Assembly (NCBI GenBank): GCA_018262795.1 | Contig: JADFDM010000007.1 | Span: 1 to 64,000, forward strand | Source: Sphingobacteriales bacterium | GTDB lineage: Bacteria > Bacteroidota > Bacteroidia > Chitinophagales > LD1 | Reading direction: 5' to 3' | DNA: 64,000 nucleotides | In this document: positions 18,302 to 26,085 of the stretch, in pieces | How positions within the stretch are numbered: the first letter of the stretch is position 1 | Layout: each line of letters begins with the position of its first letter | Notes under the pieces: model-generated | Databases searched by the model: none | Told to the model about the DNA's origin: nothing | Seen by the model: only the letters and a program-made list of their open reading frames with translations | Position numbers and translations under genes: made by a program

Positions 18302-18635
18302 TAATAATTTTAACTTTTAGCGGCTTCGACTGCCCTACCCATTTGGAATTAGAAATGGCTCTTACATTCAGTTGGATGAAAATCCATTATTTCAAATCGC
18401 GACTAATCGCACTCTGATGGCGGGAGGATTTTTGAAGCCGCTTGCTCCATTCCATTTCCCGAACCAGTTATCCTATCTTTTGGGTCTCTCCGGTCGCTTT
18501 GAAATTGCTGAAAACTAAAAACTAACCATTGGCAACCAAATCTTAAAACAAGTTCTAAATGCGACCTATAATCTCTTCTCTTCTCTATTTTCCACATATT
18601 AATATTATCATTGCCGCGTAAAGCACGCTACCAAA
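18302..18635. other. Intergenic region without a visible gene
   Basis: These 334 bases contain no convincing frame. The only structure I see is a separated inverted pair, AGCGGCTTC at 18319-18327 and GAAGCCGCT at 18434-18442, which could fold as a long-loop stem. The following gene probably has its promoter here, but no TAnnTTTG box is evident. Confidence 0.4.
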
Positions 18636-20171
18636 ATGCTTCTATCCGTAAAAAAAAATATTTCCTTACAGGAGGCCGCTGAAGTCATCTTTCAGGGAGA
18701 AAAAATTGATATTTCAGAAGACCTGCTAAAAGAGTTAGAAGACAATTTTCACTTTCTGCGCGACTTCGCATCCGACAAGGTGATATACGGTATCAATACC
18801 GGCTTTGGCCCTATGGCACAGCATAAAATACCCTTTACCGATCGCCTAAATTTACAGTATAACCTAATCCGCAGCCATGCGGCCGGCTGTGGCAAACCTA
18901 TCCCGGTTAGCTATTCAAGAGCGATGTTGTTTGACCGCCTCATCACTTTTTGTCAGTGCAAAAGTGGGGTGCATCCCGATCTGGTGCTTTTGATAAAAGA
19001 TATGCTCAACGCGGGTTTAACCCCCGTTATTTATGAGCATGGCGGAGTAGGGGCCAGTGGCGATTTGGTGCAATTGGCACACATGGCACTGGCCATTATC
19101 GGAGAAGGGGAGTTGCATGACGGGGTAGAAATAGGCCCCGCAAGCGATATGCTGCTAAAACATCACCTCACTCCTTTTGCCATCCGAATTCGCGAAGGAT
19201 TATCAATGATGAATGGCACTTCGTGTATGACCGGTATCGGCCTCATTAATATTGAAAAAGCCAAACGCTTATTAAACTGGATGGTGCTGATCTCCGCCTC
19301 CATCAATGAAATTTTTGAAGCGTTTGACGATCACATTGCCGAACCTCTGAATGCGGTTAAACTACACCTCGGGCAAGGAGTAGTGGCAGCCTCTATGCGT
19401 GATATTTTGAGTAACAGCACTTTGCTGCGCAGTCGCAAAGAGTGCCTGTATTACGATACCAGCGAAACTCACTTTAAGGAAAAGGTGCAGGAATACTATT
19501 CGCTTCGTTGCATTCCACAAATACTCGGGCCGGTGTACGACACCATTGCCCATGCCGAAAAAGTAGTGGTGAATGAGTTGAATTCGGTGAGTGATAATCC
19601 GGTAGTAGATCATGAACAACAAAATATTTATCACGGTGGAAATTTTCACGGAGACTATGTCTCTCTCGAAATGGATAAGCTGAAAATTGCCATTACCAAG
19701 TTGTCTATGATGTCCGAAAGGCAATTAAATTATTTGTTGAACGATAAGCTGAACGGCAAGCTGCCCGCTTTTATTAATACCGAAACTATTGGTCTTAATT
19801 TTGGTTTACAGGGTATTCAATACACGGCTACCAGTACCGTAGCAGAGAACCAAACACTGTCAAACCCCATGTATGTGCACAGCATTCCAAACAATAACGA
19901 TAATCAGGATATTGTGAGCATGGGCACTAATGCTGCTTTAATAGCTGCTCGAGTCATTGACAATTCTTTTGAAGTGCTGGCGGTAGAGATGCTGGCCCTC
20001 ATGCAAGCGGTAGATTGCCTTAAAAAAGTGGAGGCACTTTCAGCCAAGCCCAAAGAACTGTATCATCAAATCCGACAAATTTCTACCAAAATAGATTTGG
20101 ATATTCCTCGGTTTGCCGATCTTCAGGCGGTGGCCGATTTTCTTAGAACCAACCATCCAAACGTTATCTAA
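18636..20171 (+). CDS. Aromatic amino acid ammonia-lyase, probably tyrosine ammonia-lyase
   Basis: A 511-residue MIO enzyme that removes ammonia from an aromatic amino acid. The MIO-forming triad is Ala140-Ser141-Gly142 in HGGVGASGDLVQLAH, and the catalytic Tyr is in YGINTGFGP (Tyr51). Long stretches, such as KVQEYYSLRC, YHGGNFHGDY and VHSIPNNNDNQDIVSMGTN, match my recollection of the tyrosine ammonia-lyase of Flavobacterium johnsoniae. The substrate-selectivity pair is Ser80-His81, which bacterial histidase also has, so histidase cannot be excluded from this pair alone. No other histidine-degradation gene is nearby, and a ketoreductase gene follows after 15 bases, as in flexirubin pigment clusters. 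The likely product is 4-coumarate as pigment starter. Confidence 0.85.
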   Translation: MLLSVKKNISLQEAAEVIFQGEKIDISEDLLKELEDNFHFLRDFASDKVIYGINTGFGPMAQHKIPFTDRLNLQYNLIRSHAAGCGKPIPVSYSRAMLFDRLITFCQCKSGVHPDLVLLIKDMLNAGLTPVIYEHGGVGASGDLVQLAHMALAIIGEGELHDGVEIGPASDMLLKHHLTPFAIRIREGLSMMNGTSCMTGIGLINIEKAKRLLNWMVLISASINEIFEAFDDHIAEPLNAVKLHLGQGVVAASMRDILSNSTLLRSRKECLYYDTSETHFKEKVQEYYSLRCIPQILGPVYDTIAHAEKVVVNELNSVSDNPVVDHEQQNIYHGGNFHGDYVSLEMDKLKIAITKLSMMSERQLNYLLNDKLNGKLPAFINTETIGLNFGLQGIQYTATSTVAENQTLSNPMYVHSIPNNNDNQDIVSMGTNAALIAARVIDNSFEVLAVEMLALMQAVDCLKKVEALSAKPKELYHQIRQISTKIDLDIPRFADLQAVADFLRTNHPNVI

Positions 20172-20186
20172 TTAAATAAGCAGAGA

Positions 20187-20915
20187 ATGAAATACGCTTT
20201 AGTGACAGGCGGCTCGCGTGGAATCGGCCGAGCCATTAGTTTAAAACTGGCAGAACAGGGATATGCCGTTTTGGTCAATTACAACAGTAACGAAACCGAA
20301 GCGGCAAAAACCGTAGCAGCTATACAGTTAAAAGGAGGAACTGCGCAGGCGATACGGTTTAATGTAGGGTCAAAGGAAGAGGTAAGTAATGCACTTGGTG
20401 GTTGGATAGAAGCGAATAAGGATAAAGTCATAGAAGTGTTGGTGAATAATGCGGGTATCCGCAAGGATAATTTGATGATGATGATGCCCGAAGAAGAGTG
20501 GCATTCAGTGATTCAAACCAACTTAGATTCCTTTTACTACATCACTAAACTGATTCTCTCCGGCATGTTGTTTCAGCGCTATGGACGAATCATTAATGTA
20601 GTGTCGCTTTCGGGAGTCAAAGGCATGGCGGGACAAACGAACTACTCGGCCTCCAAGGCCGGTGTGATTGCCGCCACTAAATCATTGGCGCAGGAAATAG
20701 GCCGCAGAGGTATTACGGTAAATGCGGTGGCTCCCGGCTTTATCAAAACCGATATGACCGAAGGGATTAGCGAACAACAGTATCGCAACTTTATTCCCAT
20801 GCAGCGCTTTGGTGAACCGGAGGAGGTGGCAGAGGTAGTAAGTTTTCTGGCTTCGAAAGGGGCTTCGTATATTACGGGAGAAGTGATGAACGTAAATGGC
20901 GGTCTTTATACCTGA
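20187..20915 (+). CDS. FabG-like 3-oxoacyl-ACP reductase
   Basis: A 242-residue short-chain dehydrogenase with the NADP-binding TGGSRGIG (7-14), NNAG (87-90), and catalytic Tyr153 and Lys157 in YSASK. It should reduce 3-oxoacyl thioesters on an acyl carrier protein. It follows the aromatic ammonia-lyase with a 15-base gap, so it is probably the dedicated reductase of an aryl-polyene (flexirubin-type) pathway and not the housekeeping FabG. The ketosynthases and carrier protein of such a pathway are not in this window. Confidence 0.88.
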   Translation: MKYALVTGGSRGIGRAISLKLAEQGYAVLVNYNSNETEAAKTVAAIQLKGGTAQAIRFNVGSKEEVSNALGGWIEANKDKVIEVLVNNAGIRKDNLMMMMPEEEWHSVIQTNLDSFYYITKLILSGMLFQRYGRIINVVSLSGVKGMAGQTNYSASKAGVIAATKSLAQEIGRRGITVNAVAPGFIKTDMTEGISEQQYRNFIPMQRFGEPEEVAEVVSFLASKGASYITGEVMNVNGGLYT

Positions 20916-20967
20916 AAAATTTCTGCCCCTGCCTTTTTTAGCTTTTCGTGCTACTCCCAAAAAATTC

Positions 20968-20975
20968 TAAGTTTG
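20968..20975 (+). promoter_or_regulatory. Candidate -7 box for the M42 peptidase gene
   Basis: TAAGTTTG is a perfect TAnnTTTG box 66 bases before the start of the peptidase gene. The leader ends with ATGGCCTAATG, in which a two-codon reading frame overlaps the real start. Confidence 0.4.
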
Positions 20976-21041
20976 CCCGTCAACTGAAAATCGTTCGATA
21001 AGCATTTTCGGTACTTTTATAACTTAAACCATCATGGCCTA

Positions 21042-22094
21042 ATGATTAACGTAGCTCTCCTAAAGAAAATTTGCGAAACGCCCGGTGTGCCCGGTCACGA
21101 ACAAAAAGTCAGAGAACTCATCACCAAAGAACTCAAAGGCTTGGTAGATGATATTTCAGTGGACAATATGGGCAACCTTATCGCTTTTAAAAAAGGGAAA
21201 AGCGATGCTAAAAAAGTAATGGCTGCCGCCCACATGGATGAAATTGGTTTTATTGTTCATCACATTGACGAAAATGGGTTCCTCCGTTTTCATCCGCTGG
21301 GTGGCTTTGACCCCAAAACCTTAACAGCACAGCGCGTGGTAGTGCATGGTAAGAAAGATGTGATTGGCGTAATGGGCACTAAACCCATTCACTTAATGAC
21401 TGCCGAAGAGCGCGGTAAAAATTTGGTGTTGAACGATTACTTCATTGATTTAGGAATGAAGCGAAGTGAAGTCATAAAAATTATAGCCGTAGGCGATGTG
21501 GTCACCCGCGAACGTGAATTGATTGAAATGGGAGATTGTGTCAACTGCAAAAGCATTGACAATCGGGTAGCCGTTTTTATTTTAATAGAAACACTGCGCG
21601 AGTTGAAAGGAAAAACTATTCCTTACGATTTTTACGGGGTATTTACAGTACAGGAAGAGGTAGGAATTCGCGGAGCACAAGTAGCCGCTCATCACATCGG
21701 TGCCGATTTCAGTTTTTGCATTGATACCACTATTGCATTTGACACTCCCGGAGCTAAGCCTGAGGAAAGTGTGACCAAACTGGGCGAAGGCGTGGCTATT
21801 AAAATCATGGATTCCTCTGCCATCTGCGATTATCGGATGGTGAAATACATGAAAGAGCTGGCCAACAAAAACAAAATAAAATGGCAACCTGAATTACTGC
21901 CTGCCGGAGGAACCGACACTGCCGGTTTGCAGCGGATGGCAAAGTACGGAACGATTGCCGGGGCGGTTTCTATTCCTACGCGCCACATTCACTCCGTTAT
22001 TGAAATGGCCGACAAAGCCGACATCAGAGGCAATATTGATTTGCTGAAAATTTGCTTGAGTAATCTCGATAAATACAATTGGGACTTTAAATAA
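21042..22094 (+). CDS. M42-family metallo-aminopeptidase
   Basis: A 350-residue co-catalytic metalloprotease of family M42 (deblocking or glutamyl aminopeptidase type), forming large cytosolic particles in known members. Metal-binding and catalytic segments are visible: AAHMDEIGF (about 62-70, His and Asp ligands), SIDNRVAVF (about 175), QEEVGIRGA (about 205-213, base and ligand) and a final TRHIHS with the last His ligand. Its length is normal. It has its own promoter box and a terminator-like hairpin (22105-22125), so it is probably a single-gene unit. Confidence 0.93.
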   Translation: MINVALLKKICETPGVPGHEQKVRELITKELKGLVDDISVDNMGNLIAFKKGKSDAKKVMAAAHMDEIGFIVHHIDENGFLRFHPLGGFDPKTLTAQRVVVHGKKDVIGVMGTKPIHLMTAEERGKNLVLNDYFIDLGMKRSEVIKIIAVGDVVTRERELIEMGDCVNCKSIDNRVAVFILIETLRELKGKTIPYDFYGVFTVQEEVGIRGAQVAAHHIGADFSFCIDTTIAFDTPGAKPEESVTKLGEGVAIKIMDSSAICDYRMVKYMKELANKNKIKWQPELLPAGGTDTAGLQRMAKYGTIAGAVSIPTRHIHSVIEMADKADIRGNIDLLKICLSNLDKYNWDFK

Positions 22095-22104
22095 GTTACA
22101 TCCC

Positions 22105-22125
22105 TCTCCCGCACGGAGATTTTTT
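22105..22125 (+). terminator. Short intrinsic terminator after the M42 peptidase gene
   Basis: TCTCC (22105-22109) and GGAGA (22115-22119) form a 5-bp stem with a CGCAC loop, followed directly by a run of six T. The stem is short but position and T-run fit termination. Confidence 0.5.
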
Positions 22126-22312
22126 ATTTTTGAACGAATAAACCTCATGGAATAAAATAGAGTCGCTATAGAAGCCGAAGCCTTGTGCAAAAGCATGAGT
22201 GCGAGTTTTAGGTTTTAGTGGGTTCTTTTTCGAAGAGAACTTATATTAATAAAGCGATGTTGAATTACTCCAAGAAGTGAGTGCCATTCTCGATAAAAAT
22301 AAACCTTAAGCT

Positions 22313-22546
22313 ATGTGGACAGAAGAAAATAACTCCCTCAAACGCACTTTCACCTTCAAAGATTTCTCTGAAGCATTTGCATTTATGACGCGAGTCGCTT
22401 TGTTAGCAGAGAAAAATGACCATCACCCCTATTGGGTAAATGTTTGGAACCGGGTGGAGATAACACTCAACACGCATAGCGAAGGCGACATTGTTACAGA
22501 AAAGGATAGAAACCTGGCGGCAGAAATTGACAAGTTGCTACCGTAG
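22313..22546 (+). CDS. 4a-hydroxytetrahydrobiopterin dehydratase (PCD/DCoH family)
   Basis: A 77-residue pterin-4a-carbinolamine dehydratase, which regenerates the pterin cofactor after aromatic amino acid hydroxylation. The family signature is clear: [18 protein letters not shown] (about 24-41) with the two active-site histidines, then VEITLNTH and a third conserved region [10 protein letters not shown]. The length is slightly short but complete for bacterial members. No pterin-dependent hydroxylase gene is in the window, so its partner must be elsewhere or it has a different role. A TATTTTTG box at 22125-22132 could be its promoter. Confidence 0.93.
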   Translation: MWTEENNSLKRTFTFKDFSEAFAFMTRVALLAEKNDHHPYWVNVWNRVEITLNTHSEGDIVTEKDRNLAAEIDKLLP

Positions 22547-22589
22547 TTTTTCTTCGAGCAAATAGTGTCTTTGTGATAAAATTGCAGCC

Positions 22590-24689
22590 GTGTATTCAAC
22601 CGAGCAACAACAGCAACTTCATCTACTCTCGCAGCAGCTACTTAAAGAGGCCGCTCATTTTACTTTAGAAGAAAAAATTAGGTCAATACGCCAAGTCATC
22701 AACTACCACGACTGGCGGTATTATGTTTTAAGCGAACCGGTAATTACTGATTTCGATTACGATTCTCTTTTTGCTCAACTCCAACAACTCGAAAAGGAAC
22801 ACCCATCACTGATAACTGCCGACTCTCCCACTCAAAGAATTGCCCGCGGCTTAACCAATGAGTTTGAATCTGTTTTGCATTTGGCGAGTATGCTTTCGCT
22901 GGAGAACTCTTACAACATTGGCGACATTGAAGAGTTTAATAGAAGAGTAGCCGGACTCACCAACACGACCGAAGTAGAATATTGTGTGGAGCCGAAATTT
23001 GATGGCGCAAGTATTGCCTTGGTGTACGAAAATGATTTGCTCATACGCGCAGCCACCCGTGGCGATGGAACGGTGGGCGAAGACATCACCAACAACGCCA
23101 AAGCTATTCCTTCGATTCCGCTTGCTGCTGCCTTCTCAAAATTTGGAATTTATAAAGTGGAGTTGCGAGGCGAAGTCATTATTACTAAAGAAACTTTCGA
23201 GCGCAAAAATGCAGAACGAATAGCTAAGGGCGAAAAGGCATTTCAAAATTCGCGCAACACCGCCTCCGGTTCTTTGCGCATGAAAGACCCGAACGAAGTA
23301 GCGCAGCGCGGATTGGAAGCTATCTTGTATCACATCAGTTATGCGGTGGATAAAGATGGGAACCATCTCATCGCCACCAAACTTCAATCTCACTTTGGCA
23401 ATATCGAAATGTTGTATCAGTGCGGTTTTAAAACTCCACTTCAAGAGATGAGCGTGTGCATAGGCCCGCAAGCGGTAGATGATTTCATTCATACTTGGGA
23501 AACTAAACGGCTGACGTATAACATCGAAACGGATGGCATGGTAGTGAAAGTCAACTCACTCAAAATGCAACAACAATGCGGTAGCACCTCGCATCATCCC
23601 CGCTGGGCTATTGCTTACAAGTTTGCTGCGAAACAGGCGCAGAGCAAATTGCTGAAAGTAGAGTTTCAGGTAGGGCGCACCGGTGCCGTTACTCCTGTGG
23701 CAAAAATTGAACCGGTGCCGCTGGCGGGCGTTACCATTTCTTCTATTTCGCTGCACAACGAAGATTTTATTCTCGAAAAAGATTTGTTGCTGGGCGATAC
23801 CGTAATTGTAGAAAGAGCCGGTGAGGTGATTCCTTACATTGTTGGCTCCGTTCCAGATTTGCGCAATGGCAGCGAATTAAAAATCGAGTTTCCGCGCGAT
23901 TGCCCTTCTTGTCATTCTCCGTTGGTAAAGCCCGAAGAGGAAGCAATATGGCGCTGCGATAATGTGGACTGCCCCGCGCAAACCGAAGAGCGAGCTATTC
24001 ACTTTGTGAGCAAAGAGGCAATGGATATTGACGGCTGTGGAAGTTCTACCATCATTGAATTTATTCAGCGTGGCTTTATCAAAAATATCGAAGATCTCTA
24101 TCGCTTGCCTTATCCCGAGATTTTAAAGTTAGAAGGCTGGAAAGAAAAAAGTGTGAGCAACCTGAAAGCAGGGATTGAAGATTCAAAGAACCGCCCGCTG
24201 TGGCGCTTGCTTAATGCACTCGGCATTCGCCATGTGGGCGTTACCACTTCAAAAGATATTGCCAAGCACATCACGTGCATTTTCGATTTAGAAAAAATGA
24301 GCTTAGAAGATTTGACAAACATCGAAGGCATTGGCCCCAAAGTGGCACACAGTATTTTTGATTTCTTTCAGAACCAAAGCAATATTCATTTGCTGCACGA
24401 ACTGGAAAATTTTGGCGTAAATACTCAAAACCGCCCCGAAGATGCACGCAACAAAAACAATAAACTCGAAGGCAAAACTTTTCTCTTTACCGGTTCGCTA
24501 CAACAATTTACCCGCGACCGCGCCAAGCAATTAGTAGAAGAAAACGGAGGCAAACTACTCAGTGGAGTTTCTGCCAATTTGAATTACTTAGTAGTGGGTG
24601 AAGATGCCGGCAGCAAACTCACTAAAGCACAAAAAATTCCTTCTGTTGTGGTGTTGACGGAGGAGGAGTTTTTGGGAATGTTGGAGTAA
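22590..24689 (+). CDS. ligA: NAD-dependent DNA ligase
   Basis: A 699-residue LigA that seals nicks in replication and repair with NAD as adenyl donor. Domains in order are the Ia domain with the Tyr-rich HDWRYYVL segment (about 40-47), the adenylation domain with the nucleophile in KFDG (Lys136), the OB fold, a four-cysteine zinc finger (CPSC and CDNVDC), helix-hairpin-helix repeats including IEGIGPKVA, and a C-terminal BRCT domain (about 620-699). The start is GTG; it gives a normal-length N-terminus. TGTCTTTG, one base off the -7 consensus, lies 16 bases upstream of the start. Confidence 0.96.
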   Translation: MYSTEQQQQLHLLSQQLLKEAAHFTLEEKIRSIRQVINYHDWRYYVLSEPVITDFDYDSLFAQLQQLEKEHPSLITADSPTQRIARGLTNEFESVLHLASMLSLENSYNIGDIEEFNRRVAGLTNTTEVEYCVEPKFDGASIALVYENDLLIRAATRGDGTVGEDITNNAKAIPSIPLAAAFSKFGIYKVELRGEVIITKETFERKNAERIAKGEKAFQNSRNTASGSLRMKDPNEVAQRGLEAILYHISYAVDKDGNHLIATKLQSHFGNIEMLYQCGFKTPLQEMSVCIGPQAVDDFIHTWETKRLTYNIETDGMVVKVNSLKMQQQCGSTSHHPRWAIAYKFAAKQAQSKLLKVEFQVGRTGAVTPVAKIEPVPLAGVTISSISLHNEDFILEKDLLLGDTVIVERAGEVIPYIVGSVPDLRNGSELKIEFPRDCPSCHSPLVKPEEEAIWRCDNVDCPAQTEERAIHFVSKEAMDIDGCGSSTIIEFIQRGFIKNIEDLYRLPYPEILKLEGWKEKSVSNLKAGIEDSKNRPLWRLLNALGIRHVGVTTSKDIAKHITCIFDLEKMSLEDLTNIEGIGPKVAHSIFDFFQNQSNIHLLHELENFGVNTQNRPEDARNKNNKLEGKTFLFTGSLQQFTRDRAKQLVEENGGKLLSGVSANLNYLVVGEDAGSKLTKAQKIPSVVVLTEEEFLGMLE

Positions 24690-24698
24690 TTTTCTAAT

Positions 24699-24735
24699 AG
24701 AACCAAGAGAAAAGAATCAAGAACCAAGAGATAAA
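24699..24735. repeat. Short direct repeat after ligA
   Basis: AGAACCAAGAGA occurs twice, separated by an A-rich spacer that partly resembles it. It lies in the 105-base gap between ligA and the leftward TIR-like gene. It is probably slippage-derived; no function is evident. Confidence 0.5.
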
Positions 24736-24794
24736 ATGCTGGCACCCGACATCCGAATAATTATTCCACGATTCACCAATAACTACCCCTCCCC

Positions 24795-25307
24795 TCACAC
24801 AATCACTCGATGTTCGGCTCTTCGGGCGGCTAAGTCTATCCAGTAGGCGAAGTCAGAGTTGCCGTAATCTTCTACCCAATCATAAGTTTTAAATCTATCC
24901 CAGAAATACAGTTTGTCATCTCGGTTACTTTTAAAGATGGGGCCAAAGGTGTTGTTTCCTTTTATGGCGGTGTGGCCGTTTTGGTCTTTGAGCTGATGAA
25001 TATAAATGCCTACCATGCCATTGCCTTGCTCCCAACTTTTTTGTAAGGCATATTTTATATAGGGCTTGGTGTTAGAGTCGGCCCCTATCAATATTACGGT
25101 GACGGAGGTCCCTTCGAGTTGTTCATCTATCCATCTTTTAACGGCTTTGATCCCTTCTCGTTCTACCTCCTCAAAGGCAGCCGTCTCCACAAAACCGGCT
25201 GCTTCGTGTTGGTGGTTATTGGCCAGCCAACTGCTTACTACCTGACTTGCCCGGTAATGATCGGGTCTATAGTAAAAGCTGAAAAATACTTTCATATCCA
25301 TCACCAT
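24795..25307 (-). CDS. Stand-alone TIR-like (DUF1863) protein
   Basis: About 170 residues forming one TIR-like domain of the DUF1863 or MTH538 kind. It begins MKVFFSFYYRPDHYRASQV, has the acidic loop TAAFEEVEREG, the helix AVKRWIDEQLEG, then the core strand SVTVILIGADSNTKPYIKYA, and ends with an aromatic-rich segment. Such proteins make or respond to nucleotide signals; the ThsB subunit of Thoeris phage defence is of this type. No ThsA-like effector or other partner is adjacent, so a defence role is inference. The open frame extends to 25406, but upstream codons look non-coding; start at 25307 has an A/T-rich leader, and 25295 is an alternative. It sits alone, facing ligA. Confidence 0.75.
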   Translation of the reverse strand: MVMDMKVFFSFYYRPDHYRASQVVSSWLANNHQHEAAGFVETAAFEEVEREGIKAVKRWIDEQLEGTSVTVILIGADSNTKPYIKYALQKSWEQGNGMVGIYIHQLKDQNGHTAIKGNNTFGPIFKSNRDDKLYFWDRFKTYDWVEDYGNSDFAYWIDLAARRAEHRVIV

Positions 25308-25402
25308 TTTATTTAGACAAAGCGTCATCGCAATTCGTGCGTTAAAAACCCTGCTTCGTCTATTTCTTATCGGTGGAGGAAGCTTCCACCAATAAAAAGA
25401 TT

Positions 25403-25448
25403 GCATTTTAAACCTCGAAGATTTTTAAGCCTTCGAGGTTTAAAATGC
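25403..25448. repeat. Perfect 18-bp inverted repeat with 10-base loop
   Basis: GCATTTTAAACCTCGAAG (25403-25420) is the exact reverse complement of 25431-25448, with a 10-base loop. The core AACCTCGAAG/CTTCGAGGTT resembles short repeats I associate with other Bacteroidota genomes. It could be a bidirectional terminator between the leftward TIR-like gene's upstream region and the remnant, or a mobile REP-like palindrome. Confidence 0.75.
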
Positions 25449-25470
25449 CCGCTCTGTTTATTTCTATATC

Positions 25471-25662
25471 TTACTCACCCGTTACGGCAATGCTCACCTC
25501 ATCGCTCCAACTGCCCGCCTGCTCATCTTTGTACAGATAAATCATGCGGTAGATAAAAGTTTTGCTTTCGCCCGATGGAACGTTGACAGAATTGTCAACA
25601 TAGTAGGGGCGCAGGTCCACTCCTATTTGGGCAAACGTGCCGCCTCCCTCTATTTTTATTCC
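25471..25662 (-). pseudogene. C-terminal remnant of a secreted-protein gene
   Basis: On the minus strand a frame of 63 codons ends at TAA (complement of 25471-25473). It reads like real protein, including YYVDNSVNVPSGESKTFIYR and YKDEQAGSWSDEVSIAVTG, which resembles the last strands of a beta-sandwich (fibronectin-III-like) domain. There is no proper start: a TGA stop precedes the frame at 25663-25665, and the region upstream is a structured repeat. I read it as the tail of a deleted gene. Confidence 0.5.
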
Positions 25663-25690
25663 TCAAAGAACATGCTGCATTTAAAAAAGG

Positions 25691-25754
25691 GCTTGCAACA
25701 CTGCTTCCCGATAAAAAGATTATCGAATTTCGGGGGTGAAGCAGCACTGCAAGC
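25691..25754. repeat. Foldable 64-base element
   Basis: The arms 25691-25707 and 25738-25754 pair at 14 of 17 positions, with the three mismatches grouped in the middle. Between them CGATAA (25709-25714) and TTATCG (25720-25725) form an inner 6-bp hairpin. The whole would fold as a long stem with an internal loop and a branched tip. It could be a REP-like repeat, a small RNA or a folded recombination site; nothing else in the sequence decides. Confidence 0.5.
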
Positions 25755-25855
25755 AGACCCAACATCTGTACTTCCCATGAAAAAGAACCCTTTTTGTGCC
25801 GAACAGTACAACTATCAGGCATCTGAAGCAAGTGTACTGAGCTTTGCAGACGCAG

Positions 25856-25884
25856 GCAAAGACAGATTATGCCGTTTTTTGTAT
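25856..25884 (+). repeat. 29-base direct repeat, copy A
   Basis: This sequence, starting GCAAAGACAGATTATGCCG and running into TTTTTTGTAT, recurs at 28030-28058 with one mismatch and the same orientation. The two copies flank the genes at 26086-27552 and 27567-27896. Confidence 0.7.
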
Positions 25885-26085
25885 AAACGGAGTAAATCTA
25901 ACGATGTCATATTCGACAATTAATCTGCTGAACCCTTTGCCCACACTATATTTTGGTGCTTAGCGAAAAAAGGCGACCTCTTGTATAAAAGAGTTCCGTA
26001 TTTAAGTATATTTGGAATAGCAAAAAGGGTGGAAAGGCATGTGTAACGGTGCCTGATTGTTTTTAAAACCTATCAAACAGTAGCC

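Larger units (their letters stand above)
25308..26085. other. Long structured intergenic region
   Basis: These 778 bases hold no intact gene that I can support. From left to right they contain a perfect 18-bp inverted repeat (25403-25448), a C-terminal gene remnant on the minus strand (25471-25662), a foldable 64-base element (25691-25754), a 7-bp inverted pair CAGTACA/TGTACTG (25804-25810 and 25833-25839), and one copy of a 29-base repeat (25856-25884). The last 200 bases before the next gene show nothing clear. Confidence 0.55.

Noticed and set aside
18636-20171. Histidine ammonia-lyase HutH
   Set aside because: The Ser-His selectivity pair fits, but the rest matches Flavobacterium-type tyrosine ammonia-lyase and no hutU, hutI or hutG gene is near. 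Kept as an alternative.
24795-25406. Longer start for the TIR-like gene
   Set aside because: The first 33 residues are basic and unlike the family, and they run into the region next to the palindrome.
25627-25923. A 98-codon plus-strand frame with a GKDRLCRFLYKRSK segment
   Set aside because: It crosses the structured element and the 29-base repeat; the protein similarity to the frame near 28.0 kb comes only from the shared DNA repeat.
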